Assembly (NCBI GenBank): GCA_946186925.1
Contig: CAMHPA010000013.1
Span: forward strand, 1 to 58,832
Reading direction: 5' to 3'
Source: an uncultured Bacteroidota bacterium
GTDB lineage: Bacteria > Bacteroidota > Bacteroidia > Bacteroidales > SZUA-534
Length of the DNA: 58,832 bases
Position numbers and translations under genes: made by a program. This document shows, one piece after another, positions 18,092 through 26,533 of the stretch. How positions within the stretch are numbered: the first letter of the stretch is position 1; every line of letters starts with the position of its first letter. The notes under the pieces were generated by a model, which was given only the letters and a program-made list of their open reading frames with translations, was not told the DNA's origin and made no database searches.

Positions 18092-18526
18092 TTAATTATT
18101 CCGTTTCCTCCCGTACGGCAACGGCAACTCCTTTTCAGGCGGATAGTAGGTCATCTCGTAGAACAGGCCAGCGGCCAGTTCGGTTTCGGTCAACTCAACG
18201 TCGCGGTCGCAGCCGACTGACATATTCAGAAACTCGTTGCGCGAGTCGTGGGCGAACACCGCTCCGCATCCTCTCAAATCGCGGCGCTCGAACACGGCGC
18301 AGTTCATATCGCACATCGGCGAGCAGTACTCCCAACGCCATATAATGCGGATATGGTACGGTGTCTCCTGCGGCTGATATTCGGCCACCCATTTGCCGAA
18401 AAGTTCTTTCCAAAGTCCGAGAGTCTCCTCGGTCAGTTTCTGACTGCTGTTGACCTCGAACAGGTGGGCGAAGTCGGCGGCAAACTCGTCGAACGGGTGC
18501 TTTTTAAGAATGCTGATAACTTTCAT
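18092..18526 (-). CDS. Conserved small cytoplasmic protein of unknown function (possibly DUF6557-like)
   Basis: 144 residues from the ATG at 18526. A strong AGGAGG sits 5 bp upstream, unusual in this window, and fixes the start; the frame stays open for 40 codons further upstream. No signal or membrane segment. The fold seems mixed: an N-terminal helical part (MKVISILKKHPFDEFAADFA), a central IRIIWRWEYCSPMCDMNCAV with three cysteines, and a C-terminal LTETELAAGLFYEMTYYPPE. That last segment resembles the AHxLyEMTF ending of the DUF6557 family, but I am not sure. The gene follows the AAA+ ATPase gene on the same strand, separated by 155 bp. Confidence 0.65.
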   Translation of the reverse strand: MKVISILKKHPFDEFAADFAHLFEVNSSQKLTEETLGLWKELFGKWVAEYQPQETPYHIRIIWRWEYCSPMCDMNCAVFERRDLRGCGAVFAHDSRNEFLNMSVGCDRDVELTETELAAGLFYEMTYYPPEKELPLPYGRKRNN

Positions 18527-18681
18527 AACTCCTCCTTTTTTAATGTTCACGGGGCAAAGGAAATTGCAGGGTGCGCGAGATTGCCGCGCAGGTTTTGAGA
18601 ATTTTTTAATTTTTTTTTGAATTTTCGACGATGCAAAGGAAAACACCCACTACGCAGCCTTTTTGCGTAACTGAAAAAAAA

Positions 18682-20352
18682 CTAAAAACCAATCGCCTTT
18701 TTCTCTTTGGTTTCAATCTTCTCGTCGTCGCAATAGCCGAGCAGCTCGTTGAGCAGACTTTCCGATTCGCCGTGCAGAATTTTGCCAATGGCGTGGCGTC
18801 GGGCAATGTTCTCAATTTGGCCACCGCTAAACTCGTATTTGCCTGATAGTGTGCGAGCATCGTCGTCGGTCAAGGCCGGAATCATCTCGCGCCAAATGCT
18901 CATCCGCGCCTCCACGGTGGGCTTGTCGAACTTGATTTTGTAAAGGAATCGGCGCTCGAAGGCGCGGTCGAAGCTTTGCGCCAGGTTGGTGGTGGCAATC
19001 ATTATGCCGTCCAACGTCTCCATCTCCTGAAGCAGAATGTTCTGCATTGTATGGTACATTTTATCGACTGAACGTTCGGCATTTTCGGCCCGTTTCCCGA
19101 TAATGGCATCGGCCTCGTTGAATAGCAGAATGGGCGCCACATCGCACTCCTTCACCTTCTCACGGTACTCGTCGAACACGCGCTTCAGGTTCTTCTCGCT
19201 CTCGCCAACCCACATACTTTTTATCCTTGCAATGTTCACCTGCATAACATCGCGGCCGGTGCGGCGGGCAAGCTGTAGCGCCGTTTCGGTCTTGCCCGTG
19301 CCAGGCGCGCCGTAGAACAGGCAGGCAAAGCCGCAGCGGAATTTCTCGTCCTCCAATCGCTTGCGAATCTGCTCATATTGACTGTTTTCCATCAAACTGC
19401 CCAACTCGTCGACCCGTTTGCTCACCTTTTCGCTGAAAAACAGATTTTTAGCCTTGATGTCTTCGGTTTTTATCACATCGTTGCGGCTCCGCGCGTTGCG
19501 GCGGACGATGTTCATCTCGCTCAACAGCTCGTCTTTCGTCTTTTTTGTCAGACAATAGGCCTCGTTGTTGATGAAACCGTCGTTGTTGGTGAACTCTATC
19601 AGTTTCTTGTCGAGAAGCGGGTGAGTGTTGCGCTGCAAAGCCGATTTTATCTGATTAAACTTGATGCGCTCGTAAAGGAAGGCAAAGTCGTGACATACAA
19701 CATTTTCGTTTCGCTTGTTCACAAACATACACGCAAACAGAATCAGCAGAATCTCGTCTTCGGGTTTGAGTTCATAACTGCGTAACTTGCTGACAAATTG
19801 CAAGTTTTTATTACATTCGAGCAGATGTTCGATTCTTTCGACAGTGATGTCGTAGGTCAGCTCATCATCGCTGCGCATCTCGAAAACGGTGTCGAACTCA
19901 TCGAAAAGCTCGTTGCAGTTGAGTCCCGACAGGTTGCGCGGCACATATTTCTCGTTCCGCTTGAAAACGTCAATTATCTCCTGCTGAATCCGATAGCAGT
20001 TGCGGCCGCTGCGGAAGTCACGTAACCGCGGACGAATTTGCATTACAATTCCAAGCTTTTCGAGCTCGTCGATATAGTTTGTGTACCGCAGAAGGCGCGC
20101 CGTGCTACAATCAAGGCTGTCACTCAACTCCTTCATCGATACACAGCCATCGTCGCTGTGACTGATGAGCAGCGCCAACATCACGCTCTGCTCGCGATTG
20201 ATGCCAATCATCTCCGAAATGTAATCGGCAAACGGTGCCACAGTGTCGAAAAACTCGTTGTTCAGCACCGACTTTGCCGCCAAATTGTCAATGTTCTCTA
20301 CTGCCGTGAGCAAATCTATTTGCTCTGCCGACTTTTGGTTCTCTGCATTCAT
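18682..20352 (-). CDS. AAA+ ATPase with N-terminal winged-helix-like domain
   Basis: 556 residues. Residues about 50-130 look like a winged helix (VSMKELSDSLDCSTARLLRY, then IDELEKLGIVMQIR). A middle helical region follows. The C-terminal AAA+ module starts at about 340: Walker A GAPGTGKT (about 346-353), the pore-loop-like KSMWVGESEKNLKRVF, Walker B ILLFNEADAI (about 407-416, with Asn in place of the first Asp), sensor-like MIATTNLAQSFDRAFERRF with Arg fingers, and a sensor-2 helix FSGGQIENIARRHA. The pattern is that of single-ring AAA ATPases such as the spastin/ClpA-like 'ATP-binding protein' group. Substrate unknown. A WYL regulator gene lies upstream, and an upstream sequence at about 20376-20440 resembles those before two other genes. 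Confidence 0.87.
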   Translation of the reverse strand: MNAENQKSAEQIDLLTAVENIDNLAAKSVLNNEFFDTVAPFADYISEMIGINREQSVMLALLISHSDDGCVSMKELSDSLDCSTARLLRYTNYIDELEKLGIVMQIRPRLRDFRSGRNCYRIQQEIIDVFKRNEKYVPRNLSGLNCNELFDEFDTVFEMRSDDELTYDITVERIEHLLECNKNLQFVSKLRSYELKPEDEILLILFACMFVNKRNENVVCHDFAFLYERIKFNQIKSALQRNTHPLLDKKLIEFTNNDGFINNEAYCLTKKTKDELLSEMNIVRRNARSRNDVIKTEDIKAKNLFFSEKVSKRVDELGSLMENSQYEQIRKRLEDEKFRCGFACLFYGAPGTGKTETALQLARRTGRDVMQVNIARIKSMWVGESEKNLKRVFDEYREKVKECDVAPILLFNEADAIIGKRAENAERSVDKMYHTMQNILLQEMETLDGIMIATTNLAQSFDRAFERRFLYKIKFDKPTVEARMSIWREMIPALTDDDARTLSGKYEFSGGQIENIARRHAIGKILHGESESLLNELLGYCDDEKIETKEKKAIGF

Positions 20353-20461
20353 TCTTATCGTTTTAAAATTTTTTGCAATAAAAAGCGGAACCTACGCGAG
20401 ATTGCAGCAGACGTTTGGGTGATTTTTGAAAAATGTTTATTTGATTGAATTTGAAATATTT

Positions 20462-20489
20462 GTAGAGACGTTGCGCGCAACGTCTCTAC
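20462..20489. repeat. 28-bp perfect palindrome
   Basis: GTAGAGACGTTGCG followed by its exact reverse complement. Short palindromes of this wording are dispersed in many Bacteroidota genomes; a related hairpin family member may be the one at 32492-32536. It lies upstream of the AAA+ gene and 3' of the WYL gene terminator. Confidence 0.85.
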
Positions 20490-20573
20490 GGCTATGATTC
20501 TAAACGAAATCCGTTATGGTATTGATTCCTAAAATTTTAAATCATTTTATAAAATATTTCGCCCGCAGGGGCA

Positions 20574-20612
20574 CAAAAAAACTCGCCACACATTTATTAT
20601 GTATAGCGAGTT
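20574..20612 (-). terminator. Intrinsic terminator after the first WYL gene
   Basis: On the minus strand AACTCGC pairs with GCGAGTT around a 19-bp AT-rich loop and is followed by seven T. Confidence 0.6.
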
Positions 20613-20644
20613 GATTTGCTACAAATGAAATACTGTAATTCTTT

Positions 20645-21580
20645 TTATTTCTGTTTGTTATATGTTTCGTGCATCCGACTAATCATTGCCGCAACATCGT
20701 TGCGAAGGCTCTCGGGCTCAAGCACCTCAACATTATCGATATTGTGGAACAGCTCCTGCACAAAATCGTAGGTGGGGCGCAGGCGCAGAGTGAAAATGCT
20801 GTATTCGTCGGTGCGCTCCACCTCTTTTTGCGACTGGTGCAGCGGCAGGTCGCGCAGGTAGTTCGACTGGCTCGCCGTCACCTTCAGCTTGATGTTCATA
20901 ATCTTGGTTCCGTCGCCCGCAATAATGCCGAAGCAACCTTTGAAATACTGCTTGGCATCGGCGTTTTCTGGCATTTCGAACGTTTGTTCGGTCTTGTGCA
21001 GCTTGCGAATGCGGTCGAGCGAGTAAATCATCGGGGGCTTTGACGAAAAAGACGGGGCTGTGCCTTGCCCAACCAAATACCACCGCTGACGGAACAGTTT
21101 GATAAAGAACGGTTTGACATCGAAATTACTCTCCTCGTCGCGCCAATAGCTTTGATAGGTCATATTCAGCACGCGGTTCTGCTTCATCGCATCCACAATC
21201 GGCTGCAGAAACTCCCGCCCCGACGGCACCGGCTCAAGCACAATGCGGTCTTTGATGCTCTGGCAGTTCGACAGCGTGTTGCCGATGCTGAACGTCTTGT
21301 AAAGCCACTGCCGCAAATTATCACCCTCCAAATCATCCTCGTTTTCAATGTAATAGCGATACTTGCCGCAATTCTCGTTGACAATGTCGATGCCGAAGAT
21401 GTCGGCAATCTCATCCTTCCAATTGTCGAATGTACGTTTCGGAAGGCTTTCACCGCCACTGATATCGGCATCCATCCATTTAGCATTCAAGTCTTTAAAC
21501 GAGATGCTTCTTGCCTGATAAATGGTGTCGAGCACCCACGCATACTTGCTGAAAGTGGCTTGACCACGATTGTTATTCAT
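20645..21580 (-). CDS. WYL-domain transcriptional regulator
   Basis: 311 residues. An N-terminal DNA-binding part (residues 1-75: FSKYAWVLDTIYQARSISFK, then LPKRTFDNWKDEIADIFGID) is followed by the WYL domain, with VDAMKQNRVLNMTYQSYWRD and FIKLFRQRWYLVGQGTAPSF, where RWYLVG is the namesake motif. The C-terminal WCX-like extension contains the DLPLHQSQKEVERTDEYSIF segment. WYL proteins bind nucleic acids or small ligands and often regulate DNA-damage or defence genes. A second protein with the same architecture is encoded at 50824-51726. A TATATTTA box about 25-32 bp upstream of the ATG is a weak -7 candidate. Confidence 0.9.
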   Translation of the reverse strand: MNNNRGQATFSKYAWVLDTIYQARSISFKDLNAKWMDADISGGESLPKRTFDNWKDEIADIFGIDIVNENCGKYRYYIENEDDLEGDNLRQWLYKTFSIGNTLSNCQSIKDRIVLEPVPSGREFLQPIVDAMKQNRVLNMTYQSYWRDEESNFDVKPFFIKLFRQRWYLVGQGTAPSFSSKPPMIYSLDRIRKLHKTEQTFEMPENADAKQYFKGCFGIIAGDGTKIMNIKLKVTASQSNYLRDLPLHQSQKEVERTDEYSIFTLRLRPTYDFVQELFHNIDNVEVLEPESLRNDVAAMISRMHETYNKQK

Positions 21581-21660
21581 AGTTGTAATTTTTTATTGGT
21601 GTAAATATAGAAAAAGATGCGCCGAATTGTGGCGGAGATGTGTCTTAAATATCTTTTAGC

Positions 21661-21690
21661 AAAAAAAAACCGCACCCTTAACGAGCGCGG
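21661..21690 (-). terminator. Intrinsic terminator after the alpha-oxoamine synthase gene
   Basis: On the minus strand CCGCGCTC pairs with GGGTGCGG (two wobbles) around GTTAA, followed by nine T. Confidence 0.65.
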
Positions 21691-21716
21691 CTTTAAAAAT
21701 ATATTTGGCAATCAGT

Positions 21717-22982
21717 TTAATCCATCAAATCGGTTTTAGCCTGGATGCCCATGTTGTCGTAGTATCCCTTGTCAAGTTTCTCTTTGATTTCCTTGAATGC
21801 GTTCAGCGTGTAATCAACGTCCTCAATTGAGTGAGCTGCCGTTGAGATGATGCGGAAGATGACCATTCCCGGCGGGATGACAGGGTAAACCACAATCGAG
21901 CAGAAAATCTTGTAGTTCTCGCGCAGGTCGTAGGCCATTGCAGATGCCTGCTCAGGGCCGCCCTGAATGTGAACTGGCGAAACGCAAGCCTCGGCCGGAC
22001 CAATGTCGAAGCCAAGATTGCGGAAGCCGTCCTGCAAGCGGCGGGTGATGGTCCACAGTTTCTGACGCAGCTCGTCGCCCTCGGGGCTGTCGATAATCTC
22101 GAGACGTTTGATGCAACCCTCAACAATCGGCATTGGCAGAGCCTTTGCATAAATCTGCGAGCGCATATTGTAGCGCAGGTAGTCGATAACCGATTTTTTT
22201 GTTGCGATGAATCCGCCGATGATTGCCATCGATTTAGCGTAAGCGCCAATGTAGATGTCGATGTCGTCCATCACGCCAAAGTGCTCTGATGTGCCGCGTC
22301 CGTGAGGACCCATCACGCCGAAGCCGTGGGCGTCGTCAATCATGATGCGGAATTTGTATTTCTTCTTGAGAGCGGCAATCTGGTCGAGAATGCCAAGAGC
22401 GCCGGTCATTCCGTAAACACCCTCGGTGATGAGCAGCACGCCACCGCCTTGTTCCTCAGCCACTTTGCAGGCAACCTTCAGTTTTTGCTCGCAGCTCACA
22501 ATGTCGTTGTGCTTGTACGAGAAGGCCTTGCCTTGGTGCAGACGCTTGCCGTCCATCAGGCAGGCGTGGCACTCGGCATCGAACACAATCACGTCGTGGC
22601 GGCTCAACAGCGAGTCGATTGCCGACACAATTCCTTGATAACCAAAGTTGAACAGGAATGCAGCCTCTTTTTTCTCGAATTTGGCAAGCATATGCTCGAA
22701 TTTCTCATGCAAGTCAGAGTTGCCTGTGAGCATACGGCTACCCATTGGGTAAGCCAGACCCCAGCGGACGGCAGCCTCGCCGTCAACCTTGCGGATTTCG
22801 GGGTGGTTGGCAAGTCCCAGATAGTTGTTCAGACTCCAGCACAAAACGTCTTTGCCCTGGAATTTCATGTGCGGGCCAATCTCGCCCTCAAGTTTCGGGA
22901 ACGAGTAGTAACCCTCAACTTTCTCGCGGTACTGGCCAATCGGGCCGCCCGTCGATTCCTCTATTCTTTCAAAAATATCCAT
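21717..22982 (-). CDS. Alpha-oxoamine synthase-like PLP enzyme (serine palmitoyltransferase/KBL-like)
   Basis: 421 residues. The family is shown by WSLNNYLGLANHPEIRK, the GSRMLTGNSDLHEKFEHMLA segment, ITEGVYGMTGALGILDQIAA, the PLP Asp/His pair IDDAHGFGVMGPHGRG and the lysine in GAYAKSMAIIGGF. Alpha-oxoamine synthases condense an amino acid with an acyl-CoA (serine palmitoyltransferase, 2-amino-3-ketobutyrate ligase, KAPA synthase, cysteate acyltransferase). The long N-terminal segment MDIFERIEESTGGPIGQYRE and FPKLEGEIGPHMKF match a Bacteroidota group that includes sphingolipid and sulfonolipid candidates. The exact acyl acceptor is uncertain. A perfect -7 box lies at 23016-23023, about 35 bp upstream. 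Confidence 0.87.
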   Translation of the reverse strand: MDIFERIEESTGGPIGQYREKVEGYYSFPKLEGEIGPHMKFQGKDVLCWSLNNYLGLANHPEIRKVDGEAAVRWGLAYPMGSRMLTGNSDLHEKFEHMLAKFEKKEAAFLFNFGYQGIVSAIDSLLSRHDVIVFDAECHACLMDGKRLHQGKAFSYKHNDIVSCEQKLKVACKVAEEQGGGVLLITEGVYGMTGALGILDQIAALKKKYKFRIMIDDAHGFGVMGPHGRGTSEHFGVMDDIDIYIGAYAKSMAIIGGFIATKKSVIDYLRYNMRSQIYAKALPMPIVEGCIKRLEIIDSPEGDELRQKLWTITRRLQDGFRNLGFDIGPAEACVSPVHIQGGPEQASAMAYDLRENYKIFCSIVVYPVIPPGMVIFRIISTAAHSIEDVDYTLNAFKEIKEKLDKGYYDNMGIQAKTDLMD

Positions 22983-23015
22983 TTATGTTAAGTTTTAGAT
23001 GTTTCTAAATTGCCG

Positions 23016-23023
23016 CAAATTTA
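23016..23023 (-). promoter_or_regulatory. -7 box of the alpha-oxoamine synthase gene
   Basis: TAAATTTG on the minus strand is a perfect TAnnTTTG match, 34 bp upstream of the ATG. No clear -33 was seen. Confidence 0.55.
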
Positions 23024-23138
23024 CTTTTTTATGCGGTTCGAATGGTAGTATAAGTACCTATTTTTTATGTGGGAAGTAGGTGTTTGAGTTTGCGTTCGCT
23101 CTTTCTAAATCCTAATTCCTAATTCCTAACTTTTTTTA

Positions 23139-23146
23139 TACTTTTG
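23139..23146 (+). promoter_or_regulatory. -7 box of yidC
   Basis: TACTTTTG matches TAnnTTTG and lies 39 bp upstream of the yidC ATG. It follows an irregular TCCTAATTCCTAATTCCTAA word repeat (about 23108-23129). Confidence 0.5.
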
Positions 23147-23184
23147 CCGCACTTTTTTGGAAAACACTTTTACACAATAAAATA

Positions 23185-25050
23185 ATGGATAAGAATTCTT
23201 GGATTGGCCTACTGTTGATTATGGCCATCTTGTTGGGATGGAGTTACTTTACCCGCCCGTCGGAAGCGGAGATGCAGCGTATGCGCGAACGCCGTGACTC
23301 AATCGCACGTGTCGAGCAGCAGCGCCAACTCGAAATTGAGTTACAGAAGTCAGAAGCCGCCGAGCAGGCGCAGATTGTGTCGCCCGAAGCATCTGATTCG
23401 GCTGCAAGCGAGATGCTTCGCAACCAATATGGCGATTTTGCCGCTTGCGCCGCAGGTGAGCGCGAGTTCTACACAGTCGAGAACAACCTGATGAGCGTCA
23501 AGTTCACCAACCTTGGCGGACGCATCATGTCAGTAACGCTGAAAGAGTACGACTCGTACGACTCGCTGCCGGTGGTGCTCTTCGATGGCGACTCAACAAT
23601 CTTCAGCCTCAGTTTCTTTGCGCAGAACCGCCTTATCGAGACGGGAAAACTCTTCTTCACACCGTCGGAAAATATCGCGACAGCGAAAGTTGAGAGCGAC
23701 TCGCTTGCCATCACCTTCAAACTCGACCTCGGCAACGACCGCTCACTCGATTACATCTACACCATTCACCCAGACAGTTACGTTGTGGGCTTCAACGTGC
23801 AGATGCACAATCTCGACAAACTGGTACCGGCCAATCTGGGCTACCTCACTCTCAAATGGGAATCGTACATCAAGCAGCAGGAAAAGGGCGAGAAGTGGGA
23901 AATGATGAACTCGACCATCGCCTACCGCTACTTCAACGACGATGTTGAGCAGTTGAGCGAGACAAGCGACTCTGACAGCGAAAACGTCAACAGCCGCCTG
24001 CAGTGGGTGTCGTTCAAACAGCAGTTCTTCAACTCGACAATCATTTCAAAAGACGGCTTTGCCAACGCTGCCCTCAAGTTGGAAAAAACTGCGAGCCCGA
24101 AATATCTGAAGCACTTCACCGCCGACCTGTCAGTTCCGTATGAAGGCCGCGCCGAAGAGAACTATCAGATGGAAATGTTCTTCGGCCCGAACCATTTCAA
24201 AACGCTTAAAGCATTGGACATCGACCTTCAGAACATCATTCCGCTGGGCCGCAGCATCTTCCGCTGGGTGAATGTGGGCATTGTGATTCCGGTGTTCAAC
24301 TTCCTTGGCCGATTCATCGATAATTTTGGCGTTATCATTCTGATTCTGACTCTCTTAATCAAGCTGGTTCTGTTCCCGCTCACCTACAAGCAGTACAAAT
24401 CGACGGGTATGATGAGCGCTTTGAAACCTGAAATCGACAAACTGAACGAGAAATATCCGAAGCAGGAAGACGCAATGAAGAAACAGCAGGCAATGATGGA
24501 CCTCTACAAGCGCGCCGGCGTGAGCCCGATGGGCGGCTGCCTGCCTGTGCTTTTGCAGATGCCGTTGCTGATTGCAATGTTCCGCTTCTTCCCTGCCTCA
24601 ATCGAGTTGCGCCACGAGAGCTTCCTCTGGGTTGACGACCTCTCGACCTATGACGCCATCCTCAACCTGCCGTTCAGCATTCCCTGGTACGGCGACCACG
24701 TGAGCCTTTTCTGCCTGCTGATGACCATTGTCAACATCATATATATCAAGATGAGCGGTCAGGCCAACGCCGGCGGTCAGCAGATGCCGGGTATGAAAAT
24801 GATGATGTATATGATGCCGGTGATGATGCTCTTCTGGTTCAACGATTATGCCGCAGCCTTGAGCTACTACTACTTCCTGACGCTGCTCATTACCATTGTG
24901 CAGACCTACATTATCAAGCGCACAATCAATCCCGAAGAAGTGCTCAACCGCCTGAAAACCGCCAAAGTTCAGAAGGCGCCCACCAAGTCGCGATTCCAAC
25001 AGCGCCTTGAAGAAGCCGCAAAGAAACGCGGGGTTAAACTGCCGAAGTAA
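23185..25050 (+). CDS. yidC: Membrane protein insertase YidC
   Basis: 621 residues, usual length for Gram-negative YidC. An N-terminal membrane segment (LLLIMAILLGWSYF) is followed by a coiled, charged linker and the large periplasmic beta-supersandwich domain (about 65-340: EFYTVENNLMSVKFTNLGGR and onward). The conserved insertase core starts near 355 (FGVIILILTLLIKLVLFPLT), with the hairpin YKSTGMMSALKPEIDKLNEK, MGGCLPVLLQMPLLIAMFRF and three further membrane helices. The tail is Lys/Arg-rich. YidC inserts inner-membrane proteins alone or with SecYEG. It is monocistronic, with a terminator directly downstream and a -7 box upstream. Confidence 0.97.
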   Translation: MDKNSWIGLLLIMAILLGWSYFTRPSEAEMQRMRERRDSIARVEQQRQLEIELQKSEAAEQAQIVSPEASDSAASEMLRNQYGDFAACAAGEREFYTVENNLMSVKFTNLGGRIMSVTLKEYDSYDSLPVVLFDGDSTIFSLSFFAQNRLIETGKLFFTPSENIATAKVESDSLAITFKLDLGNDRSLDYIYTIHPDSYVVGFNVQMHNLDKLVPANLGYLTLKWESYIKQQEKGEKWEMMNSTIAYRYFNDDVEQLSETSDSDSENVNSRLQWVSFKQQFFNSTIISKDGFANAALKLEKTASPKYLKHFTADLSVPYEGRAEENYQMEMFFGPNHFKTLKALDIDLQNIIPLGRSIFRWVNVGIVIPVFNFLGRFIDNFGVIILILTLLIKLVLFPLTYKQYKSTGMMSALKPEIDKLNEKYPKQEDAMKKQQAMMDLYKRAGVSPMGGCLPVLLQMPLLIAMFRFFPASIELRHESFLWVDDLSTYDAILNLPFSIPWYGDHVSLFCLLMTIVNIIYIKMSGQANAGGQQMPGMKMMMYMMPVMMLFWFNDYAAALSYYYFLTLLITIVQTYIIKRTINPEEVLNRLKTAKVQKAPTKSRFQQRLEEAAKKRGVKLPK

Positions 25051-25074
25051 TTTCGTTTGAAATAATCATCAAAG

Positions 25075-25105
25075 GCCGTCAGCTGGTAGGTTGGCGGCTT
25101 TTTTT
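25075..25105 (+). terminator. Intrinsic terminator after yidC
   Basis: GCCGTCA pairs with TGGCGGC (one wobble) around GCTGGTAGGT and is followed by seven T. Confidence 0.75.
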
Positions 25106-25238
25106 GTGTCTGAATGTTTTCGCTCAAGGCGATGTTCGCTGAGGATTGGTGGGAGAGAGGCGCGGTTGTTCAGCACAAAAAAATCGACCTGTTCAGTCGA
25201 TTTATGATATTGCCCATCGGGAGACTGCCCCAAATGAG

Positions 25239-25802
25239 TTACTTATTGTTGAACTGATTCATTATGCCTGGCACGCCCACAAAAGGCAGTTGCTGAACAG
25301 CCTGGCAGCAAAGGTTGACGCGCTCGTCGATTTTGGCTTGTTCCTCGTCGGTCCACTGGCCGAGAACAAAATCAACCTGATGGCCGCGCGAGAACTCGTT
25401 GCCGATGCCGAAGCGCATACGGGCGAAATCGGTGGTTGAGAGCGATTCAGCAATGTTTTTCAGTCCGTTGTGACCGCCGTCGCTGCCGCGCTCGCGGATG
25501 CGTATCTTGCCGAAAGGCAGAGCCAAATCGTCGCAGATGATGAGAAGATGGTCGAGCGGAATTTTCTCCTGCTGCATCCAGTAGGCTACGGCTTTTCCGC
25601 TCAAATTCATATAGGTGGTTGGCTTGATGAGAATAAAGGTGCGGCCGCGCGATTTCATCTCGGCGCGGTAGGCGTGACGCACCTCGCTAAAAGCAGTATT
25701 GGACGCCTTAGCCAAGGCATCCAATACTTTAAATCCTATGTTGTGGCGGGTGTTAGCGTACTCGGCGCCGATGTTGCCCAGCCCTACAATCAGATATTTC
25801 AC
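25239..25802 (-). CDS. pth: Peptidyl-tRNA hydrolase
   Basis: 187 residues beginning with a GTG codon. Motifs of the family are VGLGNIGAEYANTRHNIGF (catalytic His20), LIKPTTYMNLSGKAV, LLIICDDLALPFGKIRIRER and SDGGHNGLKNI. Pth releases tRNA from peptidyl-tRNAs that drop off the ribosome. It starts 9 bp after the rplY stop on the same strand, so the two form an rplY-pth operon, an arrangement seen in many bacteria. Confidence 0.96.
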   Translation of the reverse strand: MKYLIVGLGNIGAEYANTRHNIGFKVLDALAKASNTAFSEVRHAYRAEMKSRGRTFILIKPTTYMNLSGKAVAYWMQQEKIPLDHLLIICDDLALPFGKIRIRERGSDGGHNGLKNIAESLSTTDFARMRFGIGNEFSRGHQVDFVLGQWTDEEQAKIDERVNLCCQAVQQLPFVGVPGIMNQFNNK

Positions 25803-25811
25803 CGCTCAAGA

Positions 25812-26393
25812 TTATTTTGCTTCAGCAGCGGCTGCGTCAGCGTTCATGGCAGCACGTGTCATCTTGACTGTTGCAACCACAATGTTTTTAGCTTCAAGCA
25901 GTTCGAGACCGTCGAAGCTCAAATCCTGAATCTTGATAGCCTTGCCAAGACCAAGGTTGGTAACATCAATCTCAAGCAAGTCAGGCAGTTTGGCAATCAA
26001 ACCTTTAACGCGGATTTTGCGCATTTTCAGCACCAGCTTACCACCCTGGCGAACGCCTTCGGCCAAACCGTTGAGTTTCACTGGCAGAGCGATTGAAACA
26101 GGTTTCTTGTCGCTAACTTCAAGGAAATCAATGTGCTCGATGGCGTCAGATACACAGTTGTACTGAACGTCTTTCAGAACAGCCTTGCAAGCCTTTCCGT
26201 CAATTACAAGGTCAACAATGTAGATGTTCGGGGTGTAGATCAAGCCACGGAAAGCCTCAACAGGGGCTGAAAAGTGGGTTACCGACTCGCCGCCGTACAC
26301 TACGCAAGGAACCTGTCCGTTTTTGCGAAGCTCGCGTGTTGCCTTTTTGCCAAGGTCTGCACGAACAGAACCTTTAATCTCAATAGTTTTCAT
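25812..26393 (-). CDS. rplY: 50S ribosomal protein L25, long Ctc form
   Basis: 193 residues from the ATG at 26393 (the frame is open for 18 codons upstream, but the family start MKTIEIKGSVRADLGKKATR is here). The N-terminal L25 5S rRNA-binding domain runs to about residue 95 (LRKNGQVPCVVYGGE, IVDLVIDGKACKAVLKDVQY). A C-terminal TL5-like beta domain follows (VSIALPVKLNGLAEGVRQGG, LLEIDVTNLGLGKAIKI), ending in an Ala-rich tail. It binds 5S rRNA in the large subunit. Its promoter is the clear -33/-7 pair at 26465-26494. Confidence 0.95.
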   Translation of the reverse strand: MKTIEIKGSVRADLGKKATRELRKNGQVPCVVYGGESVTHFSAPVEAFRGLIYTPNIYIVDLVIDGKACKAVLKDVQYNCVSDAIEHIDFLEVSDKKPVSIALPVKLNGLAEGVRQGGKLVLKMRKIRVKGLIAKLPDLLEIDVTNLGLGKAIKIQDLSFDGLELLEAKNIVVATVKMTRAAMNADAAAAEAK

Positions 26394-26464
26394 TCTAATA
26401 AATTTATGTGCTACTTGCGACTGAGTCGCCCATTGCACGTTAGACAATAAAAATTTTTGCGGCG

Positions 26465-26494
26465 CAAAGGTAGAAAAATATGTGTTTGGTGCAA
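26465..26494 (-). promoter_or_regulatory. Bacteroidota promoter of rplY-pth
   Basis: Minus-strand TTG at 26494-26492, a 19-bp spacer and TACCTTTG at 26472-26465 match the -33/-7 consensus of this phylum. Confidence 0.65.
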
Positions 26495-26533
26495 CAGCGA
26501 TTTTGTCTTTTCAATAGATGCGTTTGAGTTTGC
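26493..26533. repeat. 41-bp exact repeat at the 3' end of paralog A
   Basis: The 41 bp beginning AACAGCGATTTTGTC are identical at 26493-26533 and 27861-27901. They cover the stop codon, the last codons and about 18 bp downstream of paralogs A and B. This points to recent duplication or gene conversion between the two. Confidence 0.85.

Noticed and set aside
18632..18672. Terminator after the AAA+ gene
   Set aside because: TACGCA-AAAAGGC-TGCGTA forms a perfect 6-bp stem, but it lacks a proper T-run directly downstream on the minus strand.
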